Below are positions 7,469 to 10,850 of a stretch of 10,850 bases of DNA, piece after piece. Position 1 is the first letter of the stretch. Every line of letters begins with the position of its first letter. The DNA lies in the NCBI GenBank assembly GCA_934130025.1, contig CAKOXG010000035.1, forward strand, positions 1 to 10,850. Direction: 5' to 3'. The stretch comes from an uncultured Clostridia bacterium (GTDB lineage Bacteria; Bacillota; Clostridia; TANB77; CAG-508). Both the position numbers and the translations under genes were made by a program. Below the pieces are notes generated by a model. The model was not told the DNA's origin and did no database searches. It was given only the letters and a program-made list of their open reading frames with translations.

Positions 7469-8869
7469 TTACCCTATTGCACCTTGCAACTCTAAGTTTA
7501 TTAGGTTATTCATCTCTACTGCATATTCCACTGGCAGCTCTTTAGAAATTGGGTATGCAAATCCTCTTACTATCATGGCTTTTGCATCTTCTTCTGATAA
7601 ACCTCTGCTCATTAAATAGAATATTTCCTTATCACTTATTTTTCCTATTTTAGCTTCATGTGAAAATTCTACTTCATCAGTTCTTATATCATTTACTGGA
7701 ATTGTATCAGAACGAGATATATTATCTAACATTAAAGATTCACAGCTTACGTTACATTTTGAATTTTTAGCATTTTCTGCAATTCTTACTAAAGCTCTAT
7801 ATGTGCAGGCTCCACCATCTTTTGAAATTGATTTTGAATTTACTACTGATGATGTATTTGGTGCATTGTGAACTACCTTGAACCCTGTGTCTAAGTTTTG
7901 CCCATGCCCTGCAAATGTAATTCCAGTATATTCAGTTTTTGCACCTTCTCCATTTAATATGCTCATCGGGTATAGCATTGAAACCTTAGAGCCAAAAGAA
8001 CCTGTAACCCAATCAATTTGGGCGTTTTTGCCAACTATCGCCTTTTTAGTGTTCAAATTCATCATGTTTTTTGACCAGTTTTCTATTGTTGAATATCTTA
8101 AATAAGCATTGTCTTTTACATATAATTCTACACAACCCGCATGAAGATTTACCTTATTGTATTTTGGTGCTGAACATCCCTCTATGAAATGAAGGCTCGC
8201 CCCTTCATCTACTATTATAAGAGTATGCTCAAATTGGCCAGATTCTGGAGAGTTTAATCTAAAATAAGATTGTAATGGAATATCAACCTTTACTCCCTTT
8301 GGAACATATACAAATGAGCCCCCAGACCAAACAGCCGCATGAAGCGCTACAAATTTGTGGTCATTTATTGGAACACATTTCATAAAATGCTCTCTTACTA
8401 AATCTGGATATTCTCTAACAGCAGTTTCCATATCTGTATAAATTACACCTTGTTTTAGTAAATCTTCTTTGATACTGTGATACACAACCTCTGAATCATA
8501 TTGAGCGCCAACACCAGCTAAAGATTCTTTCTCTGCCTCTGGAATTCCCAAATTATCAAATGTTTTCTTTATTTCTTCTGGAACATCGTCCCAGCTTGAG
8601 TTTAATTTAGATTTTGGCTTAACATATGTTGCAATCTCGTCCATTTTAAGTTCAGATAAATCTGGTCCCCATGTTGGGAGTCCTAGTTTTTCGTAAGTTT
8701 CTAGACCTTTTAAACGAATCTGCCTCATCCAGTCTGGGTCATTTTTCTTTGCAGAAATCTCTTCAACAATTTCTCTATTAAGACCTTTCTTCATTTTAAA
8801 CTCGTAGTCATCTTTATTTTTTATATCATATATATTTCTATTTATATCATCTACTTGAGTTTTTGACAT
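7469..8869 (-). CDS. sufB: SufB, Fe-S cluster assembly scaffold subunit
   Basis: SufB is the scaffold subunit on which sulfur and iron are assembled, in complex with SufC and SufD. From the chosen start it is 466 residues, normal for the family. Family landmarks include TWGPDLS, VYVPKGVKVDIPLQSYFR, GCSAPKYNKVNLHAGCVEL, YSTIENWSKN, GKNAQIDWVTGSFGSK and TFAGHGQNLDTG. The sulfur-handling residues are present: C376 (NVSCESL, equivalent to E. coli C405) and H404-E405 (EFSHEAKIG, equivalent to H433 and E434). I choose ATG 8869 because AAGGA lies six bases upstream; an in-frame GTG at 8893 would add eight lysine-rich residues but has no ribosome site. It follows sufC after a 157-base structured gap. 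Confidence 0.97.
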   Translation of the reverse strand: MSKTQVDDINRNIYDIKNKDDYEFKMKKGLNREIVEEISAKKNDPDWMRQIRLKGLETYEKLGLPTWGPDLSELKMDEIATYVKPKSKLNSSWDDVPEEIKKTFDNLGIPEAEKESLAGVGAQYDSEVVYHSIKEDLLKQGVIYTDMETAVREYPDLVREHFMKCVPINDHKFVALHAAVWSGGSFVYVPKGVKVDIPLQSYFRLNSPESGQFEHTLIIVDEGASLHFIEGCSAPKYNKVNLHAGCVELYVKDNAYLRYSTIENWSKNMMNLNTKKAIVGKNAQIDWVTGSFGSKVSMLYPMSILNGEGAKTEYTGITFAGHGQNLDTGFKVVHNAPNTSSVVNSKSISKDGGACTYRALVRIAENAKNSKCNVSCESLMLDNISRSDTIPVNDIRTDEVEFSHEAKIGKISDKEIFYLMSRGLSEEDAKAMIVRGFAYPISKELPVEYAVEMNNLINLELQGAIG

Positions 8870-8914
8870 AATTTTTCCTTTCTTATCTTTCACAATCTGG
8901 TTGGAAAAGAATTA

Positions 8915-9019
8915 AATTTTGGCAAAGAAAATAAATTTAAAAGGTAAAATGGCTCATACCAAGCAGTATGTAACCATATTTTAAATGATATTTGACATAG
9001 CCAAAATTGTAACAATTTT
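8915..9019 (-). other. Nested inverted repeats in the sufC-sufB gap (possible mRNA structure)
   Basis: The 157-base gap holds several pairings. AATTTTGGC (8915-8923) is the exact reverse complement of GCCAAAATT (9000-9008), enclosing ATTTAAAA/TTTTAAAT (8935-8942/8979-8986), ATGG/CCAT (8949-8952/8974-8977) and CATAC/GTATG (8955-8959/8966-8970). A separate 17-base palindrome AAAATTGT-A-ACAATTTT (9003-9019) lies right after the sufC stop and competes with the outer pair. It could be an mRNA-processing or attenuation structure, or a small MITE-like insertion; no target duplication is evident. I recognise no riboswitch class. Confidence 0.45.
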
Positions 9020-9026
9020 TCGACCT

Positions 9027-9761
9027 TTATTTGTATTGTGCGTAACCATTCTCTTCAATTTCTTGTGCTAAGCTTGCATCACCTGTTTTAACAATTTTTC
9101 CATCAACAAGAATATGGACATAATCAACCTTTAAATTTTCTAAAATACGAGTATTATGGGTTATTATTAATACTGCATTTTCACTATTCCTGTACATTTC
9201 TATTCCTTTAGATACCGTTCTAATTGCATCAACATCAAGCCCTGAATCGGTTTCATCAAGTATTGCAAGCTTAGGTTCTAGCACAAGCATTTGAAGTATT
9301 TCGTTCTTCTTTTTTTCTCCTCCAGAGAAACCAACATTCAAATTTCTTTCTATTAGCTTTGGATTCATATTTAATTCTTCCATGTACTTTTCAATTTGAT
9401 TTTTTAACTCAAAAATTTTTACAGGCTTGTCTGTTATTTTATTTTTTGCATATTTCAAGAAATTTGTAGTAGATATTCCAGGTATTTCAACAGGTGATTG
9501 AAAAGACATAAATACACCTTTTTTAGCAATTTTATCTGTTGATAAATCACTAATATCTTCACCTTCAAGCACAACTTTTCCACTTACTTTTTTGTATTCT
9601 GGATTATTTAAAATAACGTTTGCAGTTGTAGATTTTCCTGCTCCATTTGGCCCCATTATTACATGAGTTTCTCCCTTATTTATTTTTAAATTTAAACCTT
9701 TTAGAATTTGTTTTCCTGCTGCTTCTGCATATATATCATTTATTTCTAATAAATTACTCAT
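9027..9761 (-). CDS. sufC: SufC, Fe-S assembly ATPase
   Basis: SufC is the soluble ABC-type ATPase of the SufBC2D complex; ATP binding drives the shape change needed for cluster assembly. The 244 residues are typical. Visible are Walker A GPNGAGKST (37-45), the SufC-specific Q-loop SFQSPVEIPGIS (Q88), the signature FSGGEKKKNEILQ (from 145), Walker B with the catalytic pair LAILDETDSGLD (D169, E170) and the H-loop ITHNTR (H202). There is no membrane partner, and the neighbours confirm the SUF role over transport. It is the first gene of the operon: ATG 9761 follows AAGGGG, about 65 bases downstream of the predicted transcription start. Confidence 0.98.
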   Translation of the reverse strand: MSNLLEINDIYAEAAGKQILKGLNLKINKGETHVIMGPNGAGKSTTANVILNNPEYKKVSGKVVLEGEDISDLSTDKIAKKGVFMSFQSPVEIPGISTTNFLKYAKNKITDKPVKIFELKNQIEKYMEELNMNPKLIERNLNVGFSGGEKKKNEILQMLVLEPKLAILDETDSGLDVDAIRTVSKGIEMYRNSENAVLIITHNTRILENLKVDYVHILVDGKIVKTGDASLAQEIEENGYAQYK

Positions 9762-9810
9762 TTATAAAACCCCTTATAGTTCATTTTTCATTAATGTTTG
9801 TGTATTTTTC

Positions 9811-9835
9811 AATTCCTACTAAACTAATAGGAATT
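9811..9835. promoter_or_regulatory. Palindromic operator over the suf promoter
   Basis: A 25-base palindrome has arms AATTCCTA (9811-9818) and TAGGAATT (9828-9835) around a nine-base centre in which two more pairs match, 10 of 12 pairs in all. It overlaps three bases of the -10 box and covers the predicted transcription start near 9826, the classic position for a repressor. By context an Rrf2-family Fe-S sensor (IscR-like) or a cysteine/iron regulator is the likely ligand, but this is inference. No regulator gene is in the window. Confidence 0.7.
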
Positions 9836-9861
9836 ATACTATATTTTTCTCATTTAGTCAA
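9833..9861 (-). promoter_or_regulatory. Promoter of the suf operon (sigma-A consensus)
   Basis: On the minus strand TTGACT (9861-9856) and a perfect TATAAT (9838-9833) are spaced by exactly 17 bases. This is the best promoter match in the window. Transcription should begin near 9826, inside the operator palindrome, and read into sufC. Confidence 0.85.
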
Positions 9862-9940
9862 TAATATATACTTCTTTTGTATCAATAAATGTGCTTTTCT
9901 TTTACACAAATAGGCTATGAGTGTATTTTTTTATAATATA

Positions 9941-9982
9941 GAAAATAGCCTAAGTACAAAATTATGTACTCAGACTATTTTC
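9941..9982 (-). terminator. 17-pair hairpin after the small membrane-protein gene
   Basis: Arms at 9966-9982 and 9941-9957 enclose an eight-base loop, starting two bases after the stop of the small gene. In the minus-strand RNA all 17 positions pair (15 Watson-Crick plus two G-U). On the plus strand the same two positions would be A-C mismatches, so the structure serves the minus-strand transcript. The 3' arm ends in CTATTTTC with a mixed U-rich tail rather than a clean U-run. It would insulate the suf promoter from upstream transcription. Confidence 0.6.
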
Positions 9983-9984
9983 CT

Positions 9985-10263
9985 TCATACCGTCTTCGCA
10001 ATCACAACCACTAGAAGCACTAACAAGAGTACTCCGTATTCGATTGCAAAGGCCGTTCGCCATGATTTGGCCTCTTTTCGCGCTTCCCGAATCTCGCTAG
10101 CATACTCTTCGTATGTAGCGAAATTTTTGCGGTGTTTGTGAAGTCTCCATGTAGACCACACAACACCAATCGGTGTGACGCCTAGGATAATTCCATACGT
10201 CACAAGAATGGCCAATCCGATAATCCCGCCGCTCATAAAAGCGGCATATTCCGCATATGACAT
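9985..10263 (-). CDS. Small two-helix membrane protein of unknown function, GC-rich
   Basis: I do not recognise the family. I start it at ATG 10263 (92 residues) because GAGGAGG (10276-10270) lies six bases upstream; the longer reading from ATG 10284 (99 residues) would put that site inside the gene. Residues about 9-37 form a glycine-rich hydrophobic helix with P31. Residues 40-71 are a basic/acidic hydrophilic stretch (WRLHKHRKNF, EEYASEIREARKEAKSW). Residues 72-89 form a second helix (LLLVLLVVVIA), leaving a very short tail. The G+C is near 47-48% in sampled 60-base lines, with CG-containing codons, unlike the roughly 30% surroundings, which suggests acquisition from another genome. A promoter and a tight hairpin lie upstream and a 17-pair hairpin downstream, so it is a self-contained unit. 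Two-helix size also fits a phage or toxin-like peptide, but nothing specific supports that. Confidence 0.7.
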   Translation of the reverse strand: MSYAEYAAFMSGGIIGLAILVTYGIILGVTPIGVVWSTWRLHKHRKNFATYEEYASEIREARKEAKSWRTAFAIEYGVLLLVLLVVVIAKTV

Positions 10264-10304
10264 CTTCATCCTCCTCAATGCCATTTCGCTGAATTTCTTC
10301 TACC

Positions 10305-10319
10305 ACGGGACTTTCCCGT
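10305..10319 (-). other. GC-rich hairpin at the predicted mRNA 5' end
   Basis: ACGGGA and TCCCGT form a perfect six-pair stem with a three-base loop. It begins a few bases after the predicted transcription start (near 10323) of the small membrane-protein gene. A stem at the extreme 5' end commonly protects mRNA from decay; that role here is inference. Confidence 0.5.
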
Positions 10320-10329
10320 CATATATTCA

Positions 10330-10358
10330 ATTATACAGTAAAAAACACTAAAAATCAA
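10330..10358 (-). promoter_or_regulatory. Promoter of the small membrane-protein gene
   Basis: On the minus strand TTGATT (10358-10353) and TATAAT (10335-10330) are separated by exactly 17 bases. It reads toward the small GC-rich gene and diverges from the peroxiredoxin remnant. Confidence 0.75.
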
Positions 10359-10390
10359 CCCTCATAGCACACTTAGTAATATTTGTCACT

Positions 10391-10421
10391 TTGTAACATT
10401 TGCGCATTTATTTCATATAAT
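10391..10421 (+). promoter_or_regulatory. Weak candidate promoter for the peroxiredoxin remnant
   Basis: TTGTAA (10391-10396) and TATAAT (10416-10421) face the peroxiredoxin start, but the 19-base spacing is long. A second TATAAT at 10430-10435 lacks a -35. The region is so AT-rich that chance matches are likely. Confidence 0.3.
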
Positions 10422-10469
10422 AGTACATATATAATGATATTATTCTAACAGAAAGGACTGAATTCTTTT

Positions 10470-10697
10470 ATGGATTATGAATTAATGATGAATGGAAATG
10501 TAAAAATTGGTCAGCATGCTCCTGAATTTGAAGCTGTTTCAACAATGGGAAGTATTTCTTTAAATGATTATAAAGGTAAGTGGTTAGTTCTCTTTTCTCA
10601 TCCTGGGGACTTTACCCCCGTATGAGCATACAATTTGGGGAAATATCAGAAACGCTTGATATTGCTTAACATTTCTTTAATCGATAACGTACTCTAA
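10470..10697 (+). pseudogene. Peroxiredoxin (AhpC/Prx6-like) remnant, TGA at the peroxidatic cysteine codon
   Basis: The intact family reduces peroxides through a cysteine in the motif PxxxTxxC. Codons 1-51 are a good N-terminus: the VKIGQHAPEFEA start, STMGSISLNDYKGKW and LFSHPGDFTPV. The next codon, where the peroxidatic cysteine is expected, is TGA (10623-10625). Reading on in the same frame gives AYNLGKYQKRLILLNISLID and ends at TAA (10695-10697). KYQKR and LNISLI..DNV resemble family positions but with residues missing between them. A full protein would be about 150-220 residues, so I call it decayed. AAAGGA (10452-10457) is a possible ribosome site, 12 bases upstream. A selenocysteine reading is treated under findings. 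Confidence 0.7.
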
Positions 10698-10698
10698 A

Positions 10699-10850
10699 AT
10701 GAATAAAAATTGCCACAAAATCGATCGTGAGGCGATTGATTAGGAAGATTTAGCAATCATAATTAAAGATGAGTGGATATGTATGATGAAATTATTGCAT
10801 ATTATAATCAAAAGTATTTTAAAGAGCGGAGTAAAAACTGGAATAAAATT
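10699..10850 (+). pseudogene. Broken coding stretch, family not recognised
   Basis: Two frames look coding. From ATG 10699 the frame reads NKNCHKIDREAID, then TAG, then EDLAIIIKDEW. A frame shifted from there reads DMYDEIIAYYNQKYFKERSK and stays open to the window edge (open from GTG 10773). Joining them at the shift gives one continuous, charged, plausible protein segment. I cannot name the family. It may be a decayed gene, or a new gene starting at 10773 or 10779 that continues beyond the window. Confidence 0.3.

Noticed and set aside
8870..8893. An eight-residue N-terminal extension of SufB from a GTG codon
   Set aside because: The GTG has no ribosome site, while ATG 8869 has AAGGA at six bases; the extension covers that ribosome site.
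9903..9931. A plus-strand terminator (TACAC/GTGTA stem followed by a T-run)
   Set aside because: The stem is only five pairs with a 13-base loop, and no plus-strand gene lies upstream to be terminated.
10097..10306. A 69-residue minus-strand frame, cysteine- and arginine-rich, overlapping the small membrane-protein gene
   Set aside because: It is out of frame with a better-supported gene that has an ideal ribosome site and two clear membrane helices; the composition looks like an out-of-frame translation.
10429..10443. A PerR-box-like sequence upstream of the peroxiredoxin remnant
   Set aside because: Only 10 of 14 positions match the consensus I know and its arms are not symmetric; in sequence this AT-rich such a match is expected by chance.

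Overview
The window is strongly AT-rich (roughly 30% G+C by eye, A/T-ending codons throughout) and comes from a low-GC Firmicutes-type bacterium, most likely an anaerobic, Clostridia-like gut lineage. This rests on a SUF iron-sulfur operon that uses SufU, an endonuclease-type MutL, purine-rich Shine-Dalgarno sequences and consensus sigma-A promoters. No rRNA, tRNA or CRISPR array is visible. Nearly everything reads on the minus strand.

Reading in the direction of transcription (right to left): a consensus promoter at 9833-9861, overlapped by a palindromic operator at 9811-9835, starts the operon sufC (9761-9027), sufB (8869-7469), sufD (7407-6370), sufS (6262-5048), sufU (5012-4578) and a last gene (4594-3647), closed by a strong terminator near 3600. 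SufS takes sulfur from cysteine, SufU relays it, SufBCD is the scaffold/ATPase complex that builds the Fe-S cluster. The sixth gene overlaps sufU by 17 bases, starts at TTG, and encodes an unrecognised 315-residue protein with a Cys-His-Asp arrangement like that of the transglutaminase/papain-like fold. The sufC-sufB and sufB-sufD gaps each hold inverted repeats that could fold in the mRNA.

Downstream lie an orphan tyrosine recombinase (3503-2565) with its own terminator, then mutL (2458-605) with its own probable promoter and terminator, then a partial membrane-protein gene running off the left edge.

The right end differs. A small two-helix membrane-protein gene (10263-9985) has clearly higher G+C (about 47-48% in sampled 60-base lines), its own promoter, a GC-rich hairpin at the predicted mRNA 5' end and a 17-pair hairpin after its stop, so it looks imported. 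Divergent from it on the plus strand, a peroxiredoxin gene (from 10470) is well preserved for 51 codons and then meets TGA exactly where the peroxidatic cysteine codon belongs. The rest of that gene, and another broken coding stretch after it, look decayed.

The points most worth following are the sixth gene of the suf operon, the suf operator, the structured suf intergenic regions, the GC-rich small-gene cassette and the UGA-at-cysteine peroxiredoxin.
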